Below are positions 17,035 to 27,207 of a stretch of DNA of 39,406 nt, one piece after another. The stretch spans positions 1-39,406 of the forward strand of contig SKKO01000041.1 of NCBI GenBank assembly GCA_007123715.1, in the 5' to 3' direction. Position 1 is the first letter of the stretch, and every line of letters starts with the position of its first letter. The notes under the pieces were generated by a model. The model saw only the letters and a program-made list of their open reading frames with translations, had not been told where the DNA came from and did not search any database. The DNA comes from Balneolaceae bacterium (GTDB lineage Bacteria; Bacteroidota; Rhodothermia; Balneolales; Balneolaceae). The translations under genes were made by a program, and so were the position numbers.

Positions 17035-18624
17035 ATGAATAATTTTTATGTTCTGCATCACTTAATTAAAGAAATGCATGAAACCTGTACAGGCTTTTCA
17101 TTCAAATTCAGTGTGTCTCCCCATAAAAACGTCTGGGAAGGATATCTTGAAGACGATTATAAAAAATATCGCCTCATCTTTTCAGCAAATCGTTCGGAAA
17201 CCACTCTTTTTCTTGATCAATTCAGAGCATCCGGGAACAGTAATATTACCACATTTTTTAATGAGTTAACAAATCGGAAAATAATCAGCATAGAACTTGC
17301 TGCCAATGATCGCTATATATCCATTCATTTCTCTGATGGCTATATACTGCTTTTCCAGGTATTCGGAAATAAACCGAACATCTTTTTAATCCGGGAAAAC
17401 GTTATACGGGAATCTTTCAAATCACCAGGCGTATTTACCGGAACCATTCCGCCTGAACCGCGTACCGGCCGGGCTTCATCTTCAAAACCGGATGCTTCTC
17501 TGATTCCAAAAAAGCAGATTCTGGCAATAGATCCAAAATTTCCCCGGCATCTCATCCCCAAAATTATTGAAGAATATAACCTTGATAAAAAAAAACCTGA
17601 TGAAATCCAATCCCTGATTCACACTTCAGTGTCTGCGATGCTCGAAACCCCGCAATTCAGGATACTCGACGATGGGAACCTTTGCCTTTTGCCGCAACAC
17701 ATTTTACCAGCAGAAAATCTTGAAGTCTTTGAAGATGTGAATTCAGCTGTTCGTTTTGCCTATTATAAAACGTCGGGGGAGCGCAGGTTTTCTGCCAGGC
17801 TGCAATCCATCAAGCCAAAAATCGAATCACGAATACTAAAGCTTGAATCCTTGATGGCTCAGCTGCAGCAGGCAGACAAAGGACTGGAGAGAGCCGAGAC
17901 GTATGAACAGTACGGGCATATCCTCATGGCACATGCACATATATCGATCGATGGCGAATTGCAGGTTCTCGAACTGCCGAATTATTACAATAACGATGAA
18001 CCTGTAGACATTCCAATCGAAAGAGGGTTGTCGATCGCAGAAAATGCGCAAAAATATTACGAAAAGTCAGCGAAAGCGATCAGAAACGTTGAAGAATCTG
18101 TAAAAAGAGTGGAAGAAACCGGCAGCCAGTTGGCTGATCTGAAAACAATGGAGCGCTCCTTAAACAAGATTACAAAATCATATGAATTTGATAACTGGCT
18201 GAAAGAGCATAAAAATAAACTTTTGAGTCTGAGTGTTCTGACAAGTAAAACCGGGGGCATGAGCACCCCATACCGAAAACTACAATTAGATGGTTATGAC
18301 ATATGGCTCGGAAGAAATGCAAAAAGCAATGACAAGCTCACTACAGATGCCCACAAGGAAGATGTTTGGATGCATGCCCGCGGGGTAAGCGGTTCTCACC
18401 TCGTTATCCGCATGAATAATCAAAAAGAAATGCCCCCAAAAAGTGTACTTTTAAAAGCGGCAGCCATTGCGGCCTGGAACTCTAAAGCCCGGGGCGCTGG
18501 CCTTGTGCCTGTAAGCATTACAAAACGCAAGTATGTTACCAAACCAAGAGGCGCTCCTCCCGGCACGGTTCGTTTGCAACAGGAAGGTGTGGAAATGGTT
18601 GAACCGGCAGAGTTCAAAGGTTAA
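17035..18624 (+). CDS. rqcH: NFACT family protein (RqcH/Rqc2-like ribosome quality control factor)
   Basis: RqcH binds stalled 60S/50S subunits carrying peptidyl-tRNA and adds C-terminal alanine tails that mark the chain for proteolysis. The 529 residues show the family order. The NFACT-N domain starts MNNFYVLHHLIKEM and carries the Asp92-Arg93 pair (AANDRYISIHF) needed for tailing in B. subtilis RqcH. A long helical/coiled-coil middle covers about 255-385. The NFACT-R domain follows (about 405-515), with YDIWLGRNAKSND, DVWMHARGVSGSHLVIR and AAIAAWNSKAR. It leads a plus-strand run ending with rnr, so two RNA/ribosome quality-control genes share a neighbourhood. The gene symbol follows the family; function in this organism is inferred. 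Confidence 0.9.
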   Translation: MNNFYVLHHLIKEMHETCTGFSFKFSVSPHKNVWEGYLEDDYKKYRLIFSANRSETTLFLDQFRASGNSNITTFFNELTNRKIISIELAANDRYISIHFSDGYILLFQVFGNKPNIFLIRENVIRESFKSPGVFTGTIPPEPRTGRASSSKPDASLIPKKQILAIDPKFPRHLIPKIIEEYNLDKKKPDEIQSLIHTSVSAMLETPQFRILDDGNLCLLPQHILPAENLEVFEDVNSAVRFAYYKTSGERRFSARLQSIKPKIESRILKLESLMAQLQQADKGLERAETYEQYGHILMAHAHISIDGELQVLELPNYYNNDEPVDIPIERGLSIAENAQKYYEKSAKAIRNVEESVKRVEETGSQLADLKTMERSLNKITKSYEFDNWLKEHKNKLLSLSVLTSKTGGMSTPYRKLQLDGYDIWLGRNAKSNDKLTTDAHKEDVWMHARGVSGSHLVIRMNNQKEMPPKSVLLKAAAIAAWNSKARGAGLVPVSITKRKYVTKPRGAPPGTVRLQQEGVEMVEPAEFKG

Positions 18625-18706
18625 AATCAGGACAGGCTCATTTATAACAAATGGCTGATCAGAAACGATATAAGAAAAATAATAAACCAATCATTTTTAT
18701 CTGAAA

Positions 18707-19240
18707 TTGAAACGATTATCCATCTTCATATGCGGCATGATGGGATCCGGCAAATCAACAGCCGGAAAAATACTGGCCGATGAACTAAAACTCCCTTTTA
18801 ATGACCTCGATGAACTCATTGAACGTGAAGCCGGCATGCCGATTCCTGAAATTTTTAACCGGGACGGTGAGCATCAATTTCGAAGGCTTGAAAGGGATCT
18901 GCTGCTCAATTACTCGCAAAATCTTGACGGTGTTCTGGCTTTGGGAGGAGGTGGCCTCCAAAACCAGCATCTTTTGGATCACATTAAATTACAGGGATGG
19001 TTAATTTACCTTGAAGCACCCGCAGAAGTTCTTTTTCAGCGGTTACAAACCTCTGAAGGAAGGCCAATGCTGGGTGGCCGGGCAGAAGACGACCTTTTTT
19101 CACGGATTGATACACTGCTTAAACAGCGCAAACCATTATATCGCCAGGCTCAGATTACTATTAACACAGAAGGACTGAATCCACGGGAAGTTGTTCAAAA
19201 AATCATTCAGAAACTGAAAATTTATGATGCAATATCTTGA
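18707..19240 (+). CDS. aroK: Shikimate kinase
   Basis: It phosphorylates shikimate at the 3-hydroxyl in chorismate synthesis. The 177 residues are of normal length. The P-loop is GMMGSGKST (10-18), followed by NDLDELIE with the shikimate-contacting Asp, the arginine of GEHQFRRLE, LALGGGG, and the lid region EGRPMLGG. The start is TTG at 18707-18709: an in-frame stop lies 24 bases upstream, the first ATG would remove half of the P-loop, and LSIFICG is the expected first strand. Its 3' end overlaps aroB by 17 bases, so the two shikimate-pathway enzymes are translationally coupled. Confidence 0.94.
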   Translation: MKRLSIFICGMMGSGKSTAGKILADELKLPFNDLDELIEREAGMPIPEIFNRDGEHQFRRLERDLLLNYSQNLDGVLALGGGGLQNQHLLDHIKLQGWLIYLEAPAEVLFQRLQTSEGRPMLGGRAEDDLFSRIDTLLKQRKPLYRQAQITINTEGLNPREVVQKIIQKLKIYDAIS

Positions 19241-20339
19241 AGTTAAAACCCAAAGCCATTCTTATAAAATTGTTGTTGGCAGAGAAATTTTTGAAAAATC
19301 ACTGAGTGATATTCTGACTGACAGCAGCAACGACAGGCTTTTTTTGCTCGCTGATGAAAACCTGTTTCACCATCATGGTGAACAGTTACTGAAATCTCTG
19401 CAACATTTTTCGGGGGATGTACGGCATATGCTTGTGCCACAGGGCGAATCCAGCAAATCCGTCAAATTTTGGGAAAGTTCGGTAAATTTCCTGCTTACCA
19501 ACGGCGTGCGCAGAAATACGCCTTTGATAGTGGCAGGTGGCGGTGTTACCGGAGATCTCGGCGGTTTTGCAGCAGCTTCAGTTTTAAGAGGTATTCCGAT
19601 TATTCACATCCCCACTACCGTTCTTGCCATGGTAGATAGTTCCATAGGCGGAAAAACCGGGATCAATCATTCAACAGGAAAAAACCTGATTGGGGCATTC
19701 TATCAACCCAAAGCTGTGATCGCCGATACCCGGTTTCTCACAAGCTTACCTCGTCGTGAATGGATAAACGGCTTGAGTGAAATTTTAAAATACGGTGCCA
19801 TCAGCGATGCTGAAATTTTTAATGAAGCATCCATTTTTTTGTCAGCCGATTACCTCTCGACAGACAGGGAAAAGCTGATATCTCTCATCTTCAAATGCAT
19901 GAAAATCAAAGCCGATATTGTGGCAGCAGATGAGTTTGAAAGCGGAATTCGTGCTTTTTTGAATTTCGGGCATACATTTGCCCATGCATTGGAAAAAGCA
20001 TGTAATTATGACAGCATAAGCCACGGGGAAGCCGTTTACCTTGGGATGCTTGCTGCACAAAAACTATCCCGCTTATCCGGTTCTTCGTTAACCGGCGATT
20101 TCCTTGAAGCATACAGGCCACTCTACCAATTCCGTGTACAACCGGCTGAGGTTTCCCGGGATGATATTTATTCATTTATGTTTCAGGACAAAAAAAGAAC
20201 TGATGAGCATTTAAAATTTGTTTTATTGGATGAATGGCAATCTCCGGCCGTTAAAACAGTTACTAATAAAGAATATATTAAAGACGCAATTGAGCTTATG
20301 ATCCATCAATTAAAACAATCTCAACCCGGCAAGAGTTAA
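19224..20339 (+). CDS. aroB: 3-dehydroquinate synthase
   Basis: AroB converts DAHP to 3-dehydroquinate using NAD+ and a divalent metal, step two of the shikimate pathway. It is 371 aa. Signatures are GGGVTGDLGGF (105-115), VDSSIGGKTGIN (137-148), metal ligand Glu186 in NGLSEILKYG, and the histidines of NFGHTFAHALE near residue 250 and SHGEAV downstream. Two ATGs (19224, 19227) sit inside the aroK 3' end; either may be used. The stop is followed six bases later by the TTG start of tamB, placing aromatic biosynthesis and envelope genes in one transcript. Confidence 0.96.
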   Translation: MMQYLEVKTQSHSYKIVVGREIFEKSLSDILTDSSNDRLFLLADENLFHHHGEQLLKSLQHFSGDVRHMLVPQGESSKSVKFWESSVNFLLTNGVRRNTPLIVAGGGVTGDLGGFAAASVLRGIPIIHIPTTVLAMVDSSIGGKTGINHSTGKNLIGAFYQPKAVIADTRFLTSLPRREWINGLSEILKYGAISDAEIFNEASIFLSADYLSTDREKLISLIFKCMKIKADIVAADEFESGIRAFLNFGHTFAHALEKACNYDSISHGEAVYLGMLAAQKLSRLSGSSLTGDFLEAYRPLYQFRVQPAEVSRDDIYSFMFQDKKRTDEHLKFVLLDEWQSPAVKTVTNKEYIKDAIELMIHQLKQSQPGKS

Positions 20340-20345
20340 TCCTCT

Positions 20346-23300
20346 TTGATTCTCCGCTTTATACATATCATCTGGAAGTTTTTTTGGCGAACTGTATTTG
20401 TTCTGGCGGGTATTATTATATCCCTGCTGCTCATCACAGTTGTGGTGATTCAGTTACCCTCCAGTAAAAATTTTATCCAACAGGAAGTAACTGCCGCTTT
20501 TAATGCCCAGTTTGAGGGGACACTAGAAATGGATCAGATCGGCGGTTTTCTGCCATTCAATGCAAGTATTGGCGGTGGAAGAATTTACTCACCATCCGAC
20601 AGCCTGAACCCGGTTCTCACTTTTGCCAAGGCTCAGGCTACGGTTAGTTGGTGGGAACTATTTCAGCAAAATCTTGTTATTTCTTCATTCAATCTCATTT
20701 CTCCAACCCTATTGCTTCATCAGGAAGATGACAACCTTGGTATCATTCAAGCGTTCAGCCCGGTCGCAGAGCGTACAGACAGGCAGCAAGATGAAAGGCC
20801 CTTGTTTTTTAACCGATTCGGAATTTTTGCACCCAGTGTTGGCGTCGAAGATGGCAGAGTCAGGATTGACGAAACAATTGTTCTCCCGCCGCATTTAGAA
20901 CTTCCTGTACCACTTGTTGTAGAAAATCTGAGCTTCTCAGTATTTCTTGAGCTATCGGATAAGCTGGTTTTTTTTGACCTGCCAGATTTCATGGCAGAAA
21001 TTCCCGGCAGCCCGTACGATTTTGTACAGCTTAGCGGCCAGTTTTATAATGATAATGAATACTTCGAGCTAAACAGGTTCAGGATAGCCACCAGCAACGG
21101 TCATGCTGACTTTACTTTCGAAGCTTCTCCTGTCAATATCTTCGACGAAAACATTGGGCAACAATTTTTGGATGCCTCTTATAAACTCGATATCACCGAG
21201 AGCTCTTTCGAACCGGAACTGATCCGCCAGTTTATACCCGGATATCCTGTTTTTGATGATAATCTTGAAATTGAACTCCTTTCAGAAGGAACCTTTTCCG
21301 AATTTTTTATCGATAAACTGCAAGCCAATGTCGGGCCTTCGTCAGTATTGATTTCAGCAAGTGCAAGGCAGCTTTTGTCCGATGAGATTACATACATTGC
21401 CCATCTTGAAAATGTAGTTATCCATCCGGAAATGATGAACTGGCTATCAGACACATATTTCGATGGTACGGTAAACCTGAACCGGTACCAATTAAGTACA
21501 ATAAGAGGTGAATTATCCGGAAACAGGTCAGAACTTGATACTGAATTTATTGCTGAAACCCAGGCAGGAGCCTTCCGGCTTGAAGGTAATCTTGATTTCG
21601 GGGATCACCTGGGGTATAACCTCCGTTTTGAGGTAGATTCTCTCGATATCACCCCTTTCCTGGCAGATACTGTCAACAGCAGTATCATTCTCGGAGTTGT
21701 AACGGTTGACGGGAGCGGCTTGGCTGAGAATACGCAATTCAACAGCAGAGTAGACCTGAGCAACAGCCGGCTTTTCGGCCATGAAGCTGATACATTTACC
21801 GCTGATTTTTCGTACGCGGCTAATCAATTAACCTATAATATCAGAGGCGCGAGTAATCAGCTTCTTGTCTCTGCACAAGGCCTTTACGGAAATATAGACG
21901 AAAGGCAGGTTTTTGTAACCGAAGGTGTCGTTCAAAACTTTGACATAAAAAACTTTTATGATGACTTTCATGCCGATTCCACCAATTTCAACAGTACTTT
22001 CTCTGCAAACGTGGAATGGTCAACCCTGGATGACCTAACCGGCAGAATCAGTTTTGAAATGGATGAATCTACCATTAATGCCGATACACTGAGGCCTCAC
22101 CAATTCTATTCTGACATCAGCACTATCCGTGACCAAACACGGAGAATTCGTTTCACAAGCTCATTTTTTGACGGCGAAGTGTCCGGCAACCTTCAACAGG
22201 ACCTGATTCGTGATTTTACCAAACACTGGTCGCTTTACCTTCGTGAGAGAATAGCTGAAGAATTCATCTTTAACGAAGAATTTTCTGATGGAGAATCACC
22301 CTTTTCACCTTCCGGAGCATGGGATGAATCTCTTGCCGTTGATTTACAAATTGAAATGACGGTTAAAGACCTTTCCCTGCTCAGAAAATATCTGCCTGAA
22401 CTTCCAAATCTTCAGAGTACTGCCAGGTTTAATACTTCTGTTAATGCAACCAAAGAACGTTTGCTGATTACGGGCAGCCTTGCAGACCCTTATTTCAGAT
22501 ACGGAGAATACTCCGCTGAGAATTTCAATGCGGCATTTACAGGCAGTTTCCGCCACAGCAGCGATCTCAAAACATCGAACACAGTTGATCTTCAATTAAG
22601 CAGCGCTCAGACAGAGATTAGAGGAACTGAATTAAAGGAAAGTTACCTCAGTGTTACCATGCGCGATGACTCGCTTAGTATCCGGAACCGTTTTGAGAGG
22701 CTTCATGACGATCTTAAACTGGAATCGAGGCTAACGGGCTTTTTACGGCCCGGACGGTTTACTGTTTTTGTAGATGACCTTACGATAGGCACCACAACCT
22801 ATAACTGGCATACAGAGGGCTCGCCGAGATTCAGTTATACAGAACGAAAAGCTCTGGAAATTGAAAACTTTATTCTGACCAGCGATCAGGATTTTATTGA
22901 AATTAATGGTACCTACAGCACAGATCTCGATGACTCTGTTGAATATAACGTGCAAAATCTCGATCTCTCACGAATTTCGTCGCTCATCGGCGGGCGTATA
23001 CAGTTTTCGGGAATCATGAACGGTAATTTTGTCACACAAACCCTTACTCAGATACCATCCATCGAAGGTGACATCAATATCGAAGAAGGCCGGATTCTTG
23101 GGCGGATCATCGGTGATGTATCGCTCAACAGCCGTTTTAATTCCGAAACCAACCGTTTCGATACGGAAATTCATGTATTTACAAACCCCGATAAATATCC
23201 CCAATATTATCAGCGGAATGACGGTATTGGCCAGGATTTGAGATTAAGCGGTTACTTCCAGCTTCCCGATGAGAATACCGGTCCGGATGACGACCTGTTT

Positions 23301-25049
23301 TACTTTGATGCAGATCTGCGACAGATTGATATGTGGATTGTAACCTTTATCATCCCCAAGATCATGGAGGAAACGGAGGGGCGTTCAACCGGTACAGGTT
23401 TTGTACGTGCTACTCGCGAAGGGATTGATTTCAATGCCACCTTCAATATTGATGATGTATTTGCCCGCCCGGCATTTACAAATGTTGGCTACACACTGAA
23501 CGGTGAGCTTGATTTTAATATGTCAAACGGCATTATTTTCAGAGATATCCGTGTAAATGACAGTCTTAACGGCACCGGCTTGTTTTACGGTCAGATCGAT
23601 CTGAATCAATTCTCGGCATCACCTGCACTGAATATGACACTGGATCTGAATAATCTTCATTTCATGAATAATTCCTATGATCCGGATATCCCCTTCTACG
23701 GGAGCATATTTGGGACCGGCCAAATTCAAATCGCCGGACCAAGCTTTTCACCGTTGCTTCGCACTACCCGGCCATTGGTCATTTCCCCTAACTCAAGAAT
23801 ATCCATTCCGCTTGAACCTGAAATAGAATTTGAGCAGGACAGAAGATTTATCCAATTCGTGGAATCTTTCGACATACCGTTCTGGGAACGCCAGTTAACG
23901 CCGGGCGATCGTACTGTGACTGCCAACGGTGATATACCTGAACTAACGTTTCTGGAATTATTTACCATGGATCTGCAGTTTCAGGCGAATGATCCTTTAA
24001 ACGTACGCCTGATTTTTGATCCTGTTACGAATGACATCCTCAGTACGAACGGCACGGGCTTGATCCGGATACTTCTGGAGGACCAGGATGTAAGCATGTT
24101 CGGAAGATTTAACATCACCGGGGGTGAGTATCAATTTGTTAGCGGTGATGTTTTTACCCGCAGGTTTACACTTCAGGAAGGCGGCAATATCAGCTGGTCG
24201 GGTGACCTGGTTGATGCCGCACTGAATGTTACTGCTGTTTACAGGGCCAGGCCCAATATTTCCACACTCATATCCGGTACCGGCGCGGGTACCGGTGTAG
24301 ATCCCGGCCAGCGTATTCCTATTGAGCTTGTGCTGCAGATTGGAGGTACAATTATGTCTGTGGAAAATGAATTCTTTTTCCGTATACCAACCGGTATTGA
24401 GGGGACGACAGACCCGACCATTGCCACACAAATCAATAACCTCAATCAAAATGAGGATGAAAAACTGATCCAGGCCACCAGTATACTTTTGAGCGGTAAT
24501 TTTATCCCCTCATCTCAAGCACAGGGCCTTGGTATTGCAGAGGGTTTCTCAGGTACTGCTGCCGTGGTAAACCCGCTGATAACCAGCCAGGTTATTAACC
24601 CGCTATTATCGAACCAGATCAATTCCCTGCTGAGTAGTGACATCACGTTCGATATCGATTTCAATCTCACGGCATTAAATGAAGTTGACCTCGGTGTGGC
24701 ACTGCGGCTTTTTGATGACCGTGTAATTTTACGCCGCGAAGGCCAAATCACAGGGGAACAGAGTGATATTGGCGACCTTGGCGCCACCTACCGTATTAAC
24801 AGAACATTTTCGTTGACCGCATTTCACCGGCAAGACCCAACACTAACCTACACAAGCGGTGTCGAAACAAGACAGGCTCAGGAAATGAACGGCATTGGGC
24901 TTGAAGCCCAGGTACAATTTAATTCATGGCAAAACCTTCGGGCACGTATTTCCAATGCTTTTCGTTCACTGTTTGGAATAAAAGAAAAAGAACAAGAAGA
25001 AATCATGGCGATAACAAATGAGCGCCAAAACGAAAAAATAAATGAGTAA
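20346..25049 (+). CDS. TamB-like translocation and assembly module protein (AsmA/TamB superfamily)
   Basis: A 1567-residue envelope protein. An N-terminal membrane anchor (about residues 9-34, Ile/Leu/Val-rich) is followed by a very long run of beta-strand-rich repeats with alternating polar/hydrophobic residues, as expected for a lipid-conducting groove. The C-terminal roughly 400 residues form the DUF490/TamB_C domain (LNVRLIFDPVTNDILSTNGTG, GGEYQFVSGDVFTRRFTLQEGG). The family bridges inner and outer membranes and is linked to phospholipid transport and OMP assembly. The only plausible start is TTG at 20346-20348, six bases after aroB, because the first ATG is about 60 codons in, beyond the anchor. 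It overlaps rnr by eight bases. Confidence 0.92.
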   Translation: MILRFIHIIWKFFWRTVFVLAGIIISLLLITVVVIQLPSSKNFIQQEVTAAFNAQFEGTLEMDQIGGFLPFNASIGGGRIYSPSDSLNPVLTFAKAQATVSWWELFQQNLVISSFNLISPTLLLHQEDDNLGIIQAFSPVAERTDRQQDERPLFFNRFGIFAPSVGVEDGRVRIDETIVLPPHLELPVPLVVENLSFSVFLELSDKLVFFDLPDFMAEIPGSPYDFVQLSGQFYNDNEYFELNRFRIATSNGHADFTFEASPVNIFDENIGQQFLDASYKLDITESSFEPELIRQFIPGYPVFDDNLEIELLSEGTFSEFFIDKLQANVGPSSVLISASARQLLSDEITYIAHLENVVIHPEMMNWLSDTYFDGTVNLNRYQLSTIRGELSGNRSELDTEFIAETQAGAFRLEGNLDFGDHLGYNLRFEVDSLDITPFLADTVNSSIILGVVTVDGSGLAENTQFNSRVDLSNSRLFGHEADTFTADFSYAANQLTYNIRGASNQLLVSAQGLYGNIDERQVFVTEGVVQNFDIKNFYDDFHADSTNFNSTFSANVEWSTLDDLTGRISFEMDESTINADTLRPHQFYSDISTIRDQTRRIRFTSSFFDGEVSGNLQQDLIRDFTKHWSLYLRERIAEEFIFNEEFSDGESPFSPSGAWDESLAVDLQIEMTVKDLSLLRKYLPELPNLQSTARFNTSVNATKERLLITGSLADPYFRYGEYSAENFNAAFTGSFRHSSDLKTSNTVDLQLSSAQTEIRGTELKESYLSVTMRDDSLSIRNRFERLHDDLKLESRLTGFLRPGRFTVFVDDLTIGTTTYNWHTEGSPRFSYTERKALEIENFILTSDQDFIEINGTYSTDLDDSVEYNVQNLDLSRISSLIGGRIQFSGIMNGNFVTQTLTQIPSIEGDINIEEGRILGRIIGDVSLNSRFNSETNRFDTEIHVFTNPDKYPQYYQRNDGIGQDLRLSGYFQLPDENTGPDDDLFYFDADLRQIDMWIVTFIIPKIMEETEGRSTGTGFVRATREGIDFNATFNIDDVFARPAFTNVGYTLNGELDFNMSNGIIFRDIRVNDSLNGTGLFYGQIDLNQFSASPALNMTLDLNNLHFMNNSYDPDIPFYGSIFGTGQIQIAGPSFSPLLRTTRPLVISPNSRISIPLEPEIEFEQDRRFIQFVESFDIPFWERQLTPGDRTVTANGDIPELTFLELFTMDLQFQANDPLNVRLIFDPVTNDILSTNGTGLIRILLEDQDVSMFGRFNITGGEYQFVSGDVFTRRFTLQEGGNISWSGDLVDAALNVTAVYRARPNISTLISGTGAGTGVDPGQRIPIELVLQIGGTIMSVENEFFFRIPTGIEGTTDPTIATQINNLNQNEDEKLIQATSILLSGNFIPSSQAQGLGIAEGFSGTAAVVNPLITSQVINPLLSNQINSLLSSDITFDIDFNLTALNEVDLGVALRLFDDRVILRREGQITGEQSDIGDLGATYRINRTFSLTAFHRQDPTLTYTSGVETRQAQEMNGIGLEAQVQFNSWQNLRARISNAFRSLFGIKEKEQEEIMAITNERQNEKINE

Positions 25050-27192
25050 TAAAAAATTAAGTTCATTAGAAAAAAATATTATTGAAATCCTCAAATCCTA
25101 CCCGGATGCATCCATTCCCATTCCGTTGCTTGTGGATGCTTTAGGTTTATCCAAAAAAAAGGGAGGGGAGAAAATTAAACACTCCGTAAACCGGCTCAAG
25201 CTTCTTGGGCATATTATGGTTTCAAGAGGAAATCTTGTACGGCTGAATGAGCCAATTGCGAGTGATGCAAGCATTGTAGAGGGCAAAATTGATGTTACCA
25301 GCCACGGTGACGGGTACGTAATCGTTGAAGGCCGCGACCAGGATATTAAAATATCAAACAGGTATATGGGTACTGCCCTCAATGGTGATATTGTGAGGGC
25401 AAAGCTGATTGGGTATCACAAAAAAAGCAGTAAACCGCTTGGCAGAATTGAGGATGTTATCCGGCGGGCCAACACCCTTTTTGTGGGAGAACTTGAGGTA
25501 ATCGCCAAAAACACTTACCTGATAAGGGCAGATAAACAATCTTCACGAGCCGATTTCTTTGTAGATCCCGGCGATCTGAACGGCGCCAAACCGGGTGAAA
25601 AAGTCACATTTCGGCTTGTACAGTGGGACGATGTGCGTGGGTACCCCCAGGCTAAAGTTGAACAGGTTCTTGGCGATGCAGGCTCAAATGAAGCAAATAT
25701 TTTGTCAATTCTTGCGGAAAAGCAATTCCACGGCGCATTTCCGCGTGAAGTTGAGCAATTTGCTGAAAACATTTCCTATGATATTCCACAGCAGGAAATT
25801 GACCGCCGACGCGATATGCGAAATGAAGTGGTCTTGACGATTGATCCCGCTGATGCCAAAGATTTCGATGACGGACTCAGCATCAGTGTTCTTGACAACG
25901 GTAATTACTATCTCGGTGTGCATATAGCCGATGTAACCCACTATATGCCGCGTGGATCAGCTTTAGATGAAGAGGCATATGGCCGGGGAACCAGTGTATA
26001 TATGGTTGACCGTGTGATACCCATGCTGCCCGAACGTTTGAGCAACGGTGTATGCAGCCTTCGCCCGCATGAAGACAAACTCACTTACAGCTGTTTTATG
26101 GAAATTGCCCTTAACGGCAAGGTGGTCGATTATTCCATTGAAGAAACGGTAATTCACTCCAAACAGCGGTTTGTCTATGAAGAAGTACAGGAAATTCTCG
26201 ATGGCAAGAACGACCATCCGTTCATCAGCGAGCTGAGAACACTACAGTCTCTTGCCAACATTCTGCTTGAAAAAAGATTTCGGGAAGGGTCTATCAATTT
26301 TGAAACTCCTGAACCGAAATTTGTGCTCGATGAATCAGGAAAGCCTGTAGATGTTATTATTAAAGAACGAATTTTTGCTCATCGTCTGATTGAGGAATGT
26401 ATGCTGATGGCCAATAAAACAGTGGCCTATCATGTTAGTACATTGCGTAAAAAAGGTAACAAAAGAGAAAAAAATGATCATCCATTTCTCTATCGTGTAC
26501 ACGATAAACCCGACCTCGAAAAGCTTTACAACATACGGGAAACAGTGAAGCCACTGGGTATAAATTTCGAGACTGATGGCAGCATATCTTCAAAAAAAAT
26601 AAATTCATTATTAAAGGATATCGAAGATACTTCCATTGAAAATATCGTGAATGGCCTGGTACTGCGTTCGATGGCAAAAGCTGAGTATTCGCCAGCAAAC
26701 ATCGGGCATTTTGGATTAAGCTTTCCCAACTATGCACACTTTACCAGCCCGATACGGCGTTATCCCGATGTAGTTGTACACAGGCTTCTTAAACGATACA
26801 ACTCGGGAGCTAATGAGTACACCTTTACACAACTTGAAAAAATTGGTGAACACTGCAGCGAAAGAGAACGTTATGCAGTAGAAGCTGAAAGAGACTCTGT
26901 AAAACTGAAACAAGTGGAGTTTCTTTCTGAGCGGCTTGGCGAATCATTCCCAGGCACTATCAGCGGTGTAACAGAAAACGGAATTTATGTTATACTGGAT
27001 GATATTTATTGCGAAGGAATGATACGCGTTAGTGAATTGAAAGATGATTATTACATTTATCATCCTAAATTGCATTGCCTTATCGGCAGGTCTAAAGGAC
27101 GAAAGTACAGGCTTGGCGATTCAATCAATGCCAAAGTGATTAATACTGATTTAGAAAGAAGACAAATTGATCTTGTAATCTCTGATTTTTAA
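25042..27192 (+). CDS. rnr: Ribonuclease R
   Basis: RNase R is a processive 3'-5' exoribonuclease that degrades structured RNA and acts in rRNA and trans-translation quality control. The 716 residues show an N-terminal winged-helix-like segment (1-65), cold-shock domains (about 75-225), the RNB catalytic domain with the four-Asp metal site DPADAKDFDDG (about 268-278), SPIRRYPDVVVHRLL, and a C-terminal S1 domain (about 632-715). The S1 tail ends without the long Lys-rich extension of E. coli RNase R. The ATG lies inside the 3' end of tamB (8-bp overlap). Residues needed for catalysis are present. Confidence 0.95.
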   Translation: MSNKKLSSLEKNIIEILKSYPDASIPIPLLVDALGLSKKKGGEKIKHSVNRLKLLGHIMVSRGNLVRLNEPIASDASIVEGKIDVTSHGDGYVIVEGRDQDIKISNRYMGTALNGDIVRAKLIGYHKKSSKPLGRIEDVIRRANTLFVGELEVIAKNTYLIRADKQSSRADFFVDPGDLNGAKPGEKVTFRLVQWDDVRGYPQAKVEQVLGDAGSNEANILSILAEKQFHGAFPREVEQFAENISYDIPQQEIDRRRDMRNEVVLTIDPADAKDFDDGLSISVLDNGNYYLGVHIADVTHYMPRGSALDEEAYGRGTSVYMVDRVIPMLPERLSNGVCSLRPHEDKLTYSCFMEIALNGKVVDYSIEETVIHSKQRFVYEEVQEILDGKNDHPFISELRTLQSLANILLEKRFREGSINFETPEPKFVLDESGKPVDVIIKERIFAHRLIEECMLMANKTVAYHVSTLRKKGNKREKNDHPFLYRVHDKPDLEKLYNIRETVKPLGINFETDGSISSKKINSLLKDIEDTSIENIVNGLVLRSMAKAEYSPANIGHFGLSFPNYAHFTSPIRRYPDVVVHRLLKRYNSGANEYTFTQLEKIGEHCSERERYAVEAERDSVKLKQVEFLSERLGESFPGTISGVTENGIYVILDDIYCEGMIRVSELKDDYYIYHPKLHCLIGRSKGRKYRLGDSINAKVINTDLERRQIDLVISDF

Positions 27193-27207
27193 CGATTTAA
27201 TATATAT

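Noticed and set aside
23997-24449. 150-codon minus-strand open frame
   Set aside because: Lies wholly antisense within the TamB_C coding region and shows no recognisable protein features.
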